This document shows positions 32,774-41,637 of a stretch of DNA of 64,000 nucleotides, piece after piece. Within the stretch, counting starts at the first letter, position 1. The number at the start of each line of letters is the position of its first letter. A program made the translations under genes and the position numbers. Under the pieces are notes generated by a model. The model had not been told where the DNA came from. It made no database searches and saw only the letters and a program-made list of their open reading frames with translations. The stretch comes from Akkermansia sp. (GTDB taxonomy: Bacteria > Verrucomicrobiota > Verrucomicrobiia > Verrucomicrobiales > Akkermansiaceae): positions 1 to 64,000 of the forward strand of contig NZ_JAJBTT010000034.1 of assembly GCF_020860705.1 (NCBI RefSeq), read 5' to 3'.

Positions 32774-33865
32774 TCAATGGATTTTGGCGGCAGCCAGGGA
32801 ATCCGGGAGGGGTTTGTTCTGGGCCGGGATTTCCTTCATCAGGCGGTCGATGACAGCGGCGGTCGTCATGCCGTCCAGTCGTGCCATGTGGTTGAGCAGG
32901 ATGCGGTGCCCCAGTACGGGATGGAGCACGGCCTGTACGTCTTCAAAGGAACAGAAGGCGCGTCCGTGGCGCAGGGCGCGCGCCTTGGAAGCTGACGCCA
33001 GGCCCAGGGCGGCGCGGGGGCTGGCCCCGTATTTGACTCCTCCGGAGGCGTCCGATTCACCGGGGTGGGTGGCATTGACCAGCCTGCCTATGTAGTCCGC
33101 CACCACTTCCGGAATGGCTACGTTCCGGGCCATCTGCATGAGGTTCAGAAGTTCCGGAGCGTCCAGAACCGGTGCAAGTTCGGGTTCCTCGCCCATTTCC
33201 CGGTTGAGGACGATGCGGGCCAGTACTTCTGCGGGAGTCCGTTCTACATTGATTTTGAAAAGAAAACGGTCTAATTGAGCTTCCGGCAGCGGGAAGGTTC
33301 CTTCCAGTTCAATGGGGTTCTGCGTGGCGAGAACAAAGAAGGGATGGGGCAGGGAATGGGCTTCTCCCATGACGGTGACGCGGCGTTCCTGCATGGCTTC
33401 CAGCAGGGCGGACTGGGTTTTGGGGGAGGCGCGGTTGATTTCATCCGCCAGCATGATATTGGCGAATACCGGCCCTTCCTGGAAGACGAAGGTTTTCCTG
33501 CCGTCCACTTCCTGCAGGACGGGCGTTCCCGTGATGTCTCCAGGCAGCAGGTCCGGGGTGAACTGAACGCGCCTCGCCGTGATATTCAGGGCCTTGGAGA
33601 GTCCCTTGACCAGCTCTGTCTTGCCCAGGCCGGGCAACCCTTCCAGCAGGATGTGGCCGCGCGCCAGCACACCGATGAGAATGAGTTCGATGAGGTCTTC
33701 CTTGCCGAATAGTACCTGGTTCATGGCGTCGGCCAGGGCGTCAAGCCTTTGCACGGCCAGACCGAGTTCTTCCTGGGAGAGGGAGGGGAGGGTGTTCATA
33801 GGGGGGACAGCCGGTTGGCCGCGGCTCTTTGGGAAAAGAGCCGGAAAGTTGTTAGAGTTCTCCAT
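32774..33865 (-). CDS. MoxR family AAA+ ATPase
   Basis: 363 residues from ATG 33865 (MENSNNFPALFPKS), which has GGAATAAG upstream; ATG 33799 is an alternative and the longer frame to 34075 is unlikely. Walker A is LEGLPGLGKTELVK and Walker B IMLADEINRASP. VMGEAHSLPHPFFVLATQNP contains the sensor region. MoxR proteins act as chaperone-like ATPases for vWA partners, here probably the BatA-like and double-vWA proteins downstream. It is the first gene of the seven-gene operon; the promoter should lie in 33866-34040. Confidence 0.93.
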   Translation of the reverse strand: MENSNNFPALFPKSRGQPAVPPMNTLPSLSQEELGLAVQRLDALADAMNQVLFGKEDLIELILIGVLARGHILLEGLPGLGKTELVKGLSKALNITARRVQFTPDLLPGDITGTPVLQEVDGRKTFVFQEGPVFANIMLADEINRASPKTQSALLEAMQERRVTVMGEAHSLPHPFFVLATQNPIELEGTFPLPEAQLDRFLFKINVERTPAEVLARIVLNREMGEEPELAPVLDAPELLNLMQMARNVAIPEVVADYIGRLVNATHPGESDASGGVKYGASPRAALGLASASKARALRHGRAFCSFEDVQAVLHPVLGHRILLNHMARLDGMTTAAVIDRLMKEIPAQNKPLPDSLAAAKIH

Positions 33866-34040
33866 AAGCTTATTCCATGCACCCGGTAATTCGCAAGCAG
33901 AAAGAGACCGGTACTTGTTAGTTTTCAGGAATATGAAAGAAAAACGCCTCGGCGCGGATTTTAGCTGTAAACGGTTTGGTTGTGGGGTAACGTTGCCTTT
34001 GTTGAAATAAAGGCGCCTCCCGCGCTGTAATATCACTGCC

Positions 34041-35216
34041 ATGGACCCTGTACTCTCTCCCGACAGCAAACGCATTTATGTAGTGGACGCCCTGCGTGGC
34101 TTTGCCGTGATGGCGATTATGCTGCTGCATTTCCTGGAGCATTTCATTTACAATTCCTACCCTGTAGCTTCCTCCCCGCTGCTGGAGGCGGCCAACCAGC
34201 AGTTCAAGGACGTCTTTTTCTTTCTGTTCGCCGGAAAGTCCTACACTATATTCGCGCTGTTATTCGGTTTTACCTTTGCCATCCAGTACCGCAACCAGGC
34301 GCGGAAGGGACGGGACTTTGCGGGCAGGTTCGTCTGGCGCATGTGCCTGCTGGCCGTATTCGCGTGCTTGAATGCGCTATTCTTTCCGGGAGGCGACGTA
34401 TTGCTGACCTTCTCCATTGCGGGGCTTCTGCTGGTGCCGTGCCGCCGCCTGAAAACCTCCACGCTGGTGATTTTGTCCCTGTTCTTTTTGGCACAGCCCC
34501 TGGAATGGGCGTATGCGGCGGCGCAGTGGATGAATCCAGGATGGGTTCCTCCCTCCCTGTCCGTTTCCGAATCGTACGCCTCCCTGAAGGCCGCGGTGGA
34601 TACGGGCAATTTCTGGCTGATGGCCCGCGAGAACCTGACTGTAGGCCAGTGGGCCAGCCTGGCGTGGGGCATTGAGGCCGGGCGCTTGATGCAGGCTCCG
34701 GGGCTGTTCCTGCTGGGCTTTGTGCTGGGAAGGCAGGATTTCTTTTTACAGAATGACGGGAACGCCGTGTTCTGGATCCGCGGGGTGCTTCTTTCCCTGG
34801 CCGGGACCGTGGCGTTTTACGTGCTGATGTCCCTTCCGGGTTTGCCGGCTCCGGTGCATACCGTGTTTAACATGTGGCACAACGTTTGCTTTACCGGAAT
34901 ATGGGTGGCCGGCTTCGTTCTGCTGTACCGGCTGGAATATTTCAGAAAAGTGACGGTTCCCTTGCTGACTTATGGACGCATGAGCCTGACCAACTATGTT
35001 TCCCAGTCCATGATCGGTTCCCTGATCTTTTTCCCGTTTGCGCTGGGGCTGGCTCCTTATTGCGGGTATCTGGCCAGTTTTATCATCGGCTGCGCCGCCA
35101 TGGTCGGGCAGATATGGTTCTGCCGCTGGTGGCTGGAACGCCACCGCTACGGCGTACTGGAAGGACTGTGGCACCGGGCGACCTGGATAGGCGCCGGAAA
35201 GGCAACCAAGTCTTGA
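34041..35216 (+). CDS. DUF418 family membrane protein (YeiB-like)
   Basis: 391 residues with about nine helices. The N-terminal VVDALRGFAVMAIMLLHFLE and the C-terminal block LTYGRMSLTNYVSQS with GVLEGLWHRATW are the hallmarks of DUF418/YeiB proteins, which are related to membrane acyltransferases but have unknown substrates. It is divergently placed from the MoxR operon. Confidence 0.9.
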   Translation: MDPVLSPDSKRIYVVDALRGFAVMAIMLLHFLEHFIYNSYPVASSPLLEAANQQFKDVFFFLFAGKSYTIFALLFGFTFAIQYRNQARKGRDFAGRFVWRMCLLAVFACLNALFFPGGDVLLTFSIAGLLLVPCRRLKTSTLVILSLFFLAQPLEWAYAAAQWMNPGWVPPSLSVSESYASLKAAVDTGNFWLMARENLTVGQWASLAWGIEAGRLMQAPGLFLLGFVLGRQDFFLQNDGNAVFWIRGVLLSLAGTVAFYVLMSLPGLPAPVHTVFNMWHNVCFTGIWVAGFVLLYRLEYFRKVTVPLLTYGRMSLTNYVSQSMIGSLIFFPFALGLAPYCGYLASFIIGCAAMVGQIWFCRWWLERHRYGVLEGLWHRATWIGAGKATKS

Positions 35217-35249
35217 ACCCCGGTAGAAATGGATTTTAACCCGGTGCGG

Positions 35250-36155
35250 TTATTTTTCTGACACCCGGTCGTAAAAGACAATGGAGGCCTTTTGCAGCGT
35301 GTGCTGCCACAGCTGGAACCCCACCTGGGCAGCCGGAGTGTCTTCCGCTACGGGCAGGGAATCCGTGTCCAGAGCGTATACGGTGACCAGGTACAGGTGC
35401 CATCCGTGGCCTGCGGGCGGGAAGCTGCCGCTGTACCCTGCAAATCCGGCGTCGTTGCGTATCTGGACAACCTGTTCCGGCATCAGGCCCAGGGCTGGGT
35501 CTCCCGCGCCTGAAGGCAGTTCCCGGACGGTGGGCGGCAGATTGACGGCCAGCCAGTGCCAGAAACCGCTGCCTGTGGGCGCATCCGGATCATGGATGGT
35601 GATGGCGAAGCTTTTTGTTCCTTCCGGAGGATTGGTCCAGGAAAGCTGGGGGGACCTGTTGCCGCCGCCTACGCTGAAATGCCGCTGGGGCTGCTGCACC
35701 ACGCCGCCGAGGTCGTTGCTGTGAAGGGTGAATGTTGCTGGCATGTGAGTGATGATTCCGTCTGTGGATGATTTGTTCAAAGTGCGGCGGCCGTTTTCCG
35801 GGCGCCGTTTCCAGAGGATAGCTCCCATAGCGTTTTTTTCCGCTTTGTTACGCATGGATCGTATCAACTCCTTCTTGATCCTGCCTTCCCTGTCATGTTC
35901 GGTCAAGCCGAGAATTCCGGCGCCGGAGCACTCTTTTTCAAAGTCCGCCAGCAATGCCAGGATGTTTTCCGGAGAACGTTTGATTTGAGCCGCTTTCCAT
36001 TGTTCCAGAATCATCCAGGTGATGGAAAGCTGTTCAGCTTTCTGCATGAATTCCAAAAGGGGGGGAAATGGCCGTTCCTGTGCCGGGATCAGGGGAACCG
36101 CATGGAACAGGAGGGAGGAAAGAAACGCAGGGAAAAGAAGAGAGGGGGACTTCAT
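35250..36155 (-). CDS. YbhB/YbcL-type PEBP protein with an extra signal-peptide domain
   Basis: 301 residues. The second half (from M138, MPATFTLHSNDLGG, at 35744) is a complete YbhB/YbcL phosphatidylethanolamine-binding-like protein: DPDAPTGSGFWHWLAVNLP and GYSGSFPPAGHGWHLY form its ligand pocket. The first 137 residues carry a signal peptide (about 1-25) and a helical domain (EFMQKAEQLSITWMILEQWK) not normally attached to this family. Either a true fusion that exports the PEBP domain, or two genes in one frame with an internal start at 35744. Confidence 0.85.
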   Translation of the reverse strand: MKSPSLLFPAFLSSLLFHAVPLIPAQERPFPPLLEFMQKAEQLSITWMILEQWKAAQIKRSPENILALLADFEKECSGAGILGLTEHDREGRIKKELIRSMRNKAEKNAMGAILWKRRPENGRRTLNKSSTDGIITHMPATFTLHSNDLGGVVQQPQRHFSVGGGNRSPQLSWTNPPEGTKSFAITIHDPDAPTGSGFWHWLAVNLPPTVRELPSGAGDPALGLMPEQVVQIRNDAGFAGYSGSFPPAGHGWHLYLVTVYALDTDSLPVAEDTPAAQVGFQLWQHTLQKASIVFYDRVSEK

Positions 36156-36292
36156 GGTTCGTAAGAAGATATGAACCAGGGGAAGGGATTTTTTTCATCA
36201 ATGGACACGATATGTTCTGAAAAATTCTTGAGGAGTGGAATTGTACTGCATTTTCCGTACAATTTATACAAGGGCTTTTCCGGTTGCATGCC

Positions 36293-37291
36293 ATGTGGTA
36301 TTTCAGGGGCATGGACGGGCACAGGAGCATCGGCGGTTTTTTCGGCCTGGAATTGCCGGAATACGGCAACTTCCCACAGTGGCATGAAGGAAGAAGCGTG
36401 GCGGTGAATTCCGGCAGGCGTGCACTGGAATACATTCTGCGCTGTCTGGGAGACGTGCGCCGCGTGCATGTGCCCCGGTATACGTGCGCCACCATTCTGG
36501 AACCGATGAAGCTGCTGGGCATTCCGTGTTCCTTTTACTGCATTGACGAACGGCTGGAACTGGTAAATCCGCCCGTTCTTGGAGGAGGGGAATACCTGTT
36601 GTATGCCAATTATTTCGGCATCAAGGAGAAGTACGTGGATCTGCTGGCCTCCCGGTATGGCGGCAGGCTGATTGTGGATAATGCGCTGGCCCTGTATTCT
36701 CCCGCCCGGTCCGGCGTGTCTTCCTTCTACAGTCCGCGCAAGTTTTCCGGTCTGTCCGACGGAGGCGTGGCCGTCATGGAACATCCCCGGCTGGAAGTGG
36801 AGGAGGGGGACGAGTCTTTTCCCGGGGCCTCCTTTTTGCTGGAATGCCTGGAACATGGGCCGGAAAGGGCATGTGCCGCCTGCGAACGGAGCGAACGGCG
36901 GTTGCAGAACGCCCCCCTGCGGAGAATGTCCCGGCTGACGGAGCGGCTGATGCGCGGCATCGACTATGAACAGGCGCGGCTCCGCCGCATGGACAACTTC
37001 CTGTTTCTGCATGAAAGGCTGGGGCATTTGAACCGTCTTGCCGTGGATATGGATTCTCTGTCCGGCCCTTTTTGTTATCCGTTTTGGACGGCTTTTCCCG
37101 AGCTGAGGAACGTGCTGATTGATGAACGCATCCTGGTCCCCCTGCTATGGCCGGAGGTTCTGGCGCAGACCCCGGCGGGCAGTCTGGAACGGAAGCTGGC
37201 ACTGCACCTTCTGCCTCTTCCCGTGGATCAGCGCTGCGGGCCGCAGGACGTGGAGCGGCTTGCCCGGATAGTGGAGGCATTTTATTCCTGA
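36293..37291 (+). CDS. DegT/DnrJ/EryC1/StrS-like PLP-dependent protein
   Basis: 332 residues from ATG 36293; the open frame reaches a TTG at 36284 and another ATG at 36311. NSGRRALEYILRCLG resembles the cofactor-phosphate loop, YANYFGIKEKYVDLLASRYG and LIVDNALALYSP give the PLP-ring Asp, and FYSPRKFSGLSDGG supplies the Schiff-base Lys. The fold is that of sugar aminotransferases acting on nucleotide-linked ketosugars, but the sequence is divergent and the second half is not well matched. A role in surface-sugar synthesis is inferred. Confidence 0.78.
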   Translation: MWYFRGMDGHRSIGGFFGLELPEYGNFPQWHEGRSVAVNSGRRALEYILRCLGDVRRVHVPRYTCATILEPMKLLGIPCSFYCIDERLELVNPPVLGGGEYLLYANYFGIKEKYVDLLASRYGGRLIVDNALALYSPARSGVSSFYSPRKFSGLSDGGVAVMEHPRLEVEEGDESFPGASFLLECLEHGPERACAACERSERRLQNAPLRRMSRLTERLMRGIDYEQARLRRMDNFLFLHERLGHLNRLAVDMDSLSGPFCYPFWTAFPELRNVLIDERILVPLLWPEVLAQTPAGSLERKLALHLLPLPVDQRCGPQDVERLARIVEAFYS

Positions 37292-37366
37292 AATAGGGAG
37301 GAAACTATTTTGTTAGAAATGGAATAAGGCGTTGACGGTGTGGTGTGGTTTTTCTAACATTCCCAT

Positions 37367-38056
37367 ATGTCCGACTACCTTTCCTCTCTGGGCTATCCTT
37401 TCCGTGGCCGTCCCATGGTTTTTGTTTTTGCCGTTTTGATTATATGGGCCATGCTTCTGGCGGCCTGGGCTCCTGTCATTGGCTGGATTGCCGTTTTTTG
37501 TTTCCTGATGCCCTTCATGTGCGTCTTTTTCATGAAGATGGTGCAGCAGTCTTCCATGGGGGATGAGGAAATGTGCCTCTTTCCGGAACTGGAGGAATGG
37601 CTTGACGGCCTCATGATGCCTTTCATCCGGCTGGTAGTATGCATCGGCGTCTCTTTCCTGCCTCTGGCCTTTTACCTCCATAGGTTGGACTGGGAAATGG
37701 ACGGCACCGGCTCCATGAGCTGGCTGTTTATTGCGGCGGGAGTAATTTATTTCCCGGGAGCTTTCATGAGAACGTCCGTTCTGGAAAGTTTTTCCGGGCT
37801 TTCTCCCGTGGGCTGGTGGATGCTCGTCAGGAAGGCTCCTCTTTCCTATGCCGGGCTGGTAGGAGCCTTTAGCGTCGGGGGGTGGGTGATCCTGAACCTT
37901 CCTTCCGGGCTTTTGATGGATTTTGCCATGGCGCCCGTGAAACTGTATGTCACCTGTGTGTTGATGAACATGTGCGGCCTGTTTATGCTCAAGCATGAAT
38001 TTGCCGCGGAAGAGGACGACGGCGGTTTTTCCATTTCCGGGCCGGAGTTGCGGTAA
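37367..38056 (+). CDS. Hypothetical membrane protein
   Basis: 229 residues with about five to six hydrophobic helices (first pair about 13-50, later ones near 88-105, 118-135, 155-180 and 190-210). No signature residues were recognised. It ends in a short acidic tail (EDDGGFSISGPELR). It follows the DegT-like gene on the same strand after 75 bp and converges with the B1 gene. Confidence 0.7.
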   Translation: MSDYLSSLGYPFRGRPMVFVFAVLIIWAMLLAAWAPVIGWIAVFCFLMPFMCVFFMKMVQQSSMGDEEMCLFPELEEWLDGLMMPFIRLVVCIGVSFLPLAFYLHRLDWEMDGTGSMSWLFIAAGVIYFPGAFMRTSVLESFSGLSPVGWWMLVRKAPLSYAGLVGAFSVGGWVILNLPSGLLMDFAMAPVKLYVTCVLMNMCGLFMLKHEFAAEEDDGGFSISGPELR

Positions 38057-38150
38057 GATCACTGACTTTAGCATTGTTGAACATACCAATGGGACGCTAA
38101 CGTCAATCTGGGATGATGCTCATAAAGGCAGGTTATTGACGCATCATAAA

Positions 38151-39095
38151 TCAGGAATCCTTTAAAGAAGCGCGTGACTTTTTACCAAATCCTTTATACA
38201 GGAATTCCGTATTTTTATTCCTTCCAACAGTCCTGTTAAGTAAATCAGGAATTTCTTTGGATTCATATCCTCCTGCATTCAGGTATCGTTTTAGTACTGC
38301 GGTTTGTCCCGGGTAACATTTTAGCAATACTGATAACCATTTCTTTTCAAGAGAAGTTTCGAGCATTTGATATGCTTTATTGTTTCTTATTTCGTGCACG
38401 ATGATCTTGTTTTCGAAATTAATTCTCTTATCTGCCATTGCTTGCAGAGGAGGATTTTCTCCTTTTTTGATGTATTCTTCTTCCCATGCGGTTTCTTTTT
38501 TATCGTAATCAGCAGACATTCTCTGATGTTTTTCTTTTAAATTTTTGTCATAGGAACTACGAAATGCCAGAATAATGGCAGAAGAATACTGCGATAACAA
38601 AGATGCTAATTCTTCGTTCTTAATTTGATGCTTAGCCGCAATATCCGTTAGATTGCGCGAAAGTTTTTCCATCTCATTCTGAATATCATATTTTACATCA
38701 TAGTCTAGACTTTCATCAAAAATATTTTCCGTATTTTCATCATAATCAATATGAAATAAGGGAGCAGCGGAAACATAATAAAAAACCCAGAAAAGACGCG
38801 TCAACTCTGCTGTCTCCAGTCCTTCTTCTCTCAGAACGTCAATATCGTCCAGCATGGTATTTGCTTTATCATAAAATTGCTTCATATCCGGTTTCTGAAG
38901 GAGTTTTCCCAAAGCAACGCACTCTGGATCCGTCTGTTTTAAAGCAGATATGGTGTCAGGCATAGACAGATTGTTGCCGAGGGCAAAGGCAGGAAGTCCC
39001 ACTATTTCCGAGCTACAGAATAACCATGCAGCAAGAATATAAAAAAACCTGCTTCCATGAATTCCTGTTTTTTTATTAATGGAATCTGTTTTCAT
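38151..39095 (-). CDS. B1, exported protein of the A/B pair (unknown family)
   Basis: 314 residues with a signal-type hydrophobic segment (about 16-39). It is homologous to B2 and B3 at 45.9-47.7 kb. Matching blocks include the region around FYYVSAAPLFHIDYDENTEN (FYYIADTPLYPADYDKTTPE in B2), AFRSSYDKNLKEKHQRM and the C-terminal YPGQTAVLKRYLNAGGY followed by EFLYKG. The protein is mostly helical and charged. Its ATG lies inside the Tyr-Glu codons near the end of A1 (20-bp overlap), exactly as at the second locus, so A and B are translationally coupled. Function unknown. Confidence 0.82.
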   Translation of the reverse strand: MKTDSINKKTGIHGSRFFYILAAWLFCSSEIVGLPAFALGNNLSMPDTISALKQTDPECVALGKLLQKPDMKQFYDKANTMLDDIDVLREEGLETAELTRLFWVFYYVSAAPLFHIDYDENTENIFDESLDYDVKYDIQNEMEKLSRNLTDIAAKHQIKNEELASLLSQYSSAIILAFRSSYDKNLKEKHQRMSADYDKKETAWEEEYIKKGENPPLQAMADKRINFENKIIVHEIRNNKAYQMLETSLEKKWLSVLLKCYPGQTAVLKRYLNAGGYESKEIPDLLNRTVGRNKNTEFLYKGFGKKSRASLKDS

Positions 39096-40086
39096 AATCT
39101 TGTTGGTCTCTCGTTACATTGCATTTGAATTTTGATATAGTGATAGCTTTATATGATCTTTCTTGCCCGTTTATATTTTTCTTAACTTTGTGGTACTTGA
39201 ATTTTTGTTCCTTGTACTGGATTTGAAACATATCATCTTTTTCTGTTTCCTTAAGAGGACCTCCATTTTTTGTATGTTGTCTCCACGAGCATTTCCATAG
39301 CCATTCCGTAGGGCATGCGATGACATCCGTGATAAAAGCCTCTCGGGTAGAATAGAGAAGCCTGTCCCTGATACGATTTTGATTATTACAATGGAGTGCT
39401 TTATCAACTCCGTTTCCCGTATGCCCTGTTTCTGAATCTAGCACATGTTTTGCGGGCTTGGATCCCAAGTCTCTTTCGATAATTTTAATGTGTTCAAAAC
39501 TTACATCCGTAGGTTGTAGTGTCAGCAGTAATACAGCAGTAGCTCCTACGTAGAATTTGCTGATTTTTCGGTAAGGAGTTCCTCCGTTCAGATGTTCTGC
39601 TTCAAAATGAGTGGGGAGTGCGATAGTCAGTGTAGTGGGTACTACGATCCCATCGCTCGTAGTGACTGTGACAGTTACGTCGAATGTACTTTTATCGGGT
39701 ATTCCATTGGGCCATTTAATATCGGTGTTAGCGCGTAACTGCGTTTCAACTGATCCATTGCTTTTTTTTCTCAACTTGGCGTATTTTTCTCCAGACGTAA
39801 TCTCCCACTTAAGTTTGCTTATATCTCCTTTAGGTTTACCTGTCAACGTAAGTGTTACTGTTTCTCCAATTCCAATTTTTGTTCTCTTCCTGTCAGCTTC
39901 TTCATCATTGGTTTTTCCCAGATGGAAATTAGCGGATAATGATTCTGTTTTCGTTTTAATTTCCAGAGCCCCGGAGTGGCCGGCATCATCTTGTGCCTTT
40001 GCTGTCTCAATATACGGGAATATTGAGACAGCAAAGGCACAAAGAACAGCATGCAAGGTAGATGAATTGAACAAAGGGAAGCCCAT
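39076..40086 (-). CDS. A1, exported beta-rich protein of the A/B pair (unknown family)
   Basis: 336 residues with a signal peptide (about 1-31, ending ETAKA). The first 160 mature residues look like Ig-type beta domains (TVTLTLTGKPKGDISKLKWE, DVTVTVTTSDGIV). The second half has a conserved PTDVSFEHIKIIERD and EWLWKCSWRQH. A2 at 44950 is a clear homologue: GEDVLLTLTGKPKGNVSQLQ, VTVTTSEG, PTEVNFGNIQLIERD, EWFWTCDWKVH. A TTGACA hexamer lies upstream at 40116-40121. A perfect 23-bp hairpin spans the signal-peptide codons. No known family is recognised. Confidence 0.82.
   Translation of the reverse strand: MGFPLFNSSTLHAVLCAFAVSIFPYIETAKAQDDAGHSGALEIKTKTESLSANFHLGKTNDEEADRKRTKIGIGETVTLTLTGKPKGDISKLKWEITSGEKYAKLRKKSNGSVETQLRANTDIKWPNGIPDKSTFDVTVTVTTSDGIVVPTTLTIALPTHFEAEHLNGGTPYRKISKFYVGATAVLLLTLQPTDVSFEHIKIIERDLGSKPAKHVLDSETGHTGNGVDKALHCNNQNRIRDRLLYSTREAFITDVIACPTEWLWKCSWRQHTKNGGPLKETEKDDMFQIQYKEQKFKYHKVKKNINGQERSYKAITISKFKCNVTRDQQDYENRFH
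39991..40042. repeat. Perfect 23-bp inverted repeat inside the A1 signal-peptide coding region
   Basis: TTGTGCCTTTGCTGTCTCAA plus TAT (39991-40013) is exactly complementary to 40020-40042, with a 6-nt loop ACGGGA. It encodes part of the signal peptide and the start of the mature A1 protein. In the mRNA it would form a very strong stem about 45-95 nt after the start codon. Confidence 0.9.
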
Positions 40087-40246
40087 AATGATTATGTGAT
40101 ATATATTTGAAACAATGTCAAGTTTATTGAAAGATTTCTGTTTTGTTGGTGCGAGATCATAATGAGGTCTAACTGCGTTCTACGCTGAACACGGAGACAT
40201 AGAAAAAATATCTTATTTAGGAAGAAAAAGTTTTCAGGAGATACTT

Positions 40247-41113
40247 ATGAATGTAGCCATCACGGGGTCCAGCGGATTTATCGGCAGCCATTTGTCCGGC
40301 CGCCTGGCGGTATTCGGGCACCGGGTGACGCCTTTGTGGCGCTACCTGTTTACGCAGGACAGCGTGGATTGCCTGGCAGAGGCCCTGGCGGGATGCCAGG
40401 CCGTCATCAATCTGGCCGGAGCCTCTCTGGATCGGCGCTGGACGGAGGATTACAAGCTGGAACTGGTGGAGAGCCGGATCATGACCACCCGCAAGCTGGT
40501 GGAGGCGGTCAATCGGCTGAATGAACCTCCGGAAGTGATGATTTCCACCTCTGCTGTGGGTTACTACAGCTCGTCCGGCTGCCACGGGGAGCAGGATGAC
40601 CCGGCGGCGGATTCCTTTCTGGCGGAATTATGCATGGCCTGGGAAAAGGAGGCCGAGCTGGTGAACGACTCCGTGCGGCTGGTCCGCACCCGGTTTGGAG
40701 TGGTCCTTTCCCCGGATGGCGGCGCGCTCCCCAGAATGGTGCGCCCGGCCAGGTTTGGCATTACGGCATCCGTAGGGGACCCGGACCACTCTTTTTCATG
40801 GGTGGCGCTGGATGACCTGGTGGACGCCCTGATTTTCATCCTGGGGAAGGAAGATATTTCCGGCCCCGTCAATGTGACGGCTCCGGAACGAACCACCAAC
40901 CGGGAATTTTACAAGGCCGCCGCAGAGCATTTCCACACCCGCCTGTCCATCCATGTTCCGGATGCCGTTCTCCGCCTGCTGATGGGAGAGGCTTCCCTGG
41001 TGATTACCCGCGGGCAGTGCGCCGTTCCGGAGACGCTGTTGCGGGAGGGATTTGAATTTCAATATCCGGATATCCGCACTTTTTTCAACAAGGCATTTTC
41101 TGTTACATCATGA
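40247..41113 (+). CDS. TIGR01777-type NAD(P)-dependent epimerase-like protein (YfcH/SulA family)
   Basis: 288 residues. NVAITGSSGFIGSHL at the N-terminus is the Rossmann motif of extended SDRs; VINLAGASLDRRW, STSAVGYYSS and HSFSWVALDDLVDA are characteristic of the YfcH/TIGR01777 group. The C-terminal RGQCAVPETLLREGFEFQYPDI is its usual ending. Function in bacteria is not well defined. AGGAG lies upstream of ATG 40247. It overlaps the lipocalin gene by 4 bp. Confidence 0.9.
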   Translation: MNVAITGSSGFIGSHLSGRLAVFGHRVTPLWRYLFTQDSVDCLAEALAGCQAVINLAGASLDRRWTEDYKLELVESRIMTTRKLVEAVNRLNEPPEVMISTSAVGYYSSSGCHGEQDDPAADSFLAELCMAWEKEAELVNDSVRLVRTRFGVVLSPDGGALPRMVRPARFGITASVGDPDHSFSWVALDDLVDALIFILGKEDISGPVNVTAPERTTNREFYKAAAEHFHTRLSIHVPDAVLRLLMGEASLVITRGQCAVPETLLREGFEFQYPDIRTFFNKAFSVTS

Positions 41114-41637
41114 GTATCATTCAGACCATCTTCACTTCACTGTTTACCGGACATTCTGTCAAAACCACGCCCATGCCGGATTTCGACCTGGAACGTTATC
41201 TGGGGGAATGGCATGAAATCGCGCGCCTGGAAAACTGGTTTGAGCGCGGGTTGCGCAAGGTCCTTGCCCGTTATGACCGCGGGGAGAACGGCTCCATTTC
41301 CGTTACCAACAGCGGTTATGACGCCCGTACCGGGGAGCGGCGGGAAGTGCATGCGCGGGCAGTGGTGGCGGATGCTCCCAATCATTTGAAAGTGTATTTT
41401 GTGCCGCTGGTGTACGGCCGGTATGAAGTGGCTTTTCTGGATGAGGACTACAGCCGCGCCGTCGTTTCCGGAGGTTCCGTCAGTTATCTGTGGCTTTTGG
41501 CCCGGACGCCTCAGTTGAAGGACGAGGAGTTGCAGCCGATGCTCCGTTGTGCCCGGGAGCTGGGGTATGATACCTCCCGGTTGATTTACACGAATTCCCT
41601 GTCTTTTCCGGACCATGACAGCACGGGGGATGCATGA
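41110..41637 (+). CDS. Bacterial lipocalin (Blc-like), without lipobox
   Basis: 175 residues. The lipocalin GxW motif is RYLGEWHEIARLENWFERGL; later blocks LKVYFVPLVYGRYEVAFLDE and SYLWLLARTPQL match Blc. E. coli Blc is an outer-membrane lipoprotein; here no lipobox Cys is visible and the N-terminus (MSIIQTIFTSLFTG) is only weakly hydrophobic, so location is uncertain. It is coupled by ATGA overlap to the SDR gene, a pairing that may reflect membrane-lipid maintenance. Confidence 0.9.
   Translation: MSIIQTIFTSLFTGHSVKTTPMPDFDLERYLGEWHEIARLENWFERGLRKVLARYDRGENGSISVTNSGYDARTGERREVHARAVVADAPNHLKVYFVPLVYGRYEVAFLDEDYSRAVVSGGSVSYLWLLARTPQLKDEELQPMLRCARELGYDTSRLIYTNSLSFPDHDSTGDA

Noticed and set aside
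39611-40099. 162-codon plus-strand frame ending KGKPIMIM
   Set aside because: It is antisense to A1. Part of it mirrors A1's signal peptide only because of the 23-bp palindrome.
38057-40246. att-like repeats around the first A/B locus
   Set aside because: I compared the two flanks and found no direct repeat comparable to the gntR-end repeat at the second locus.
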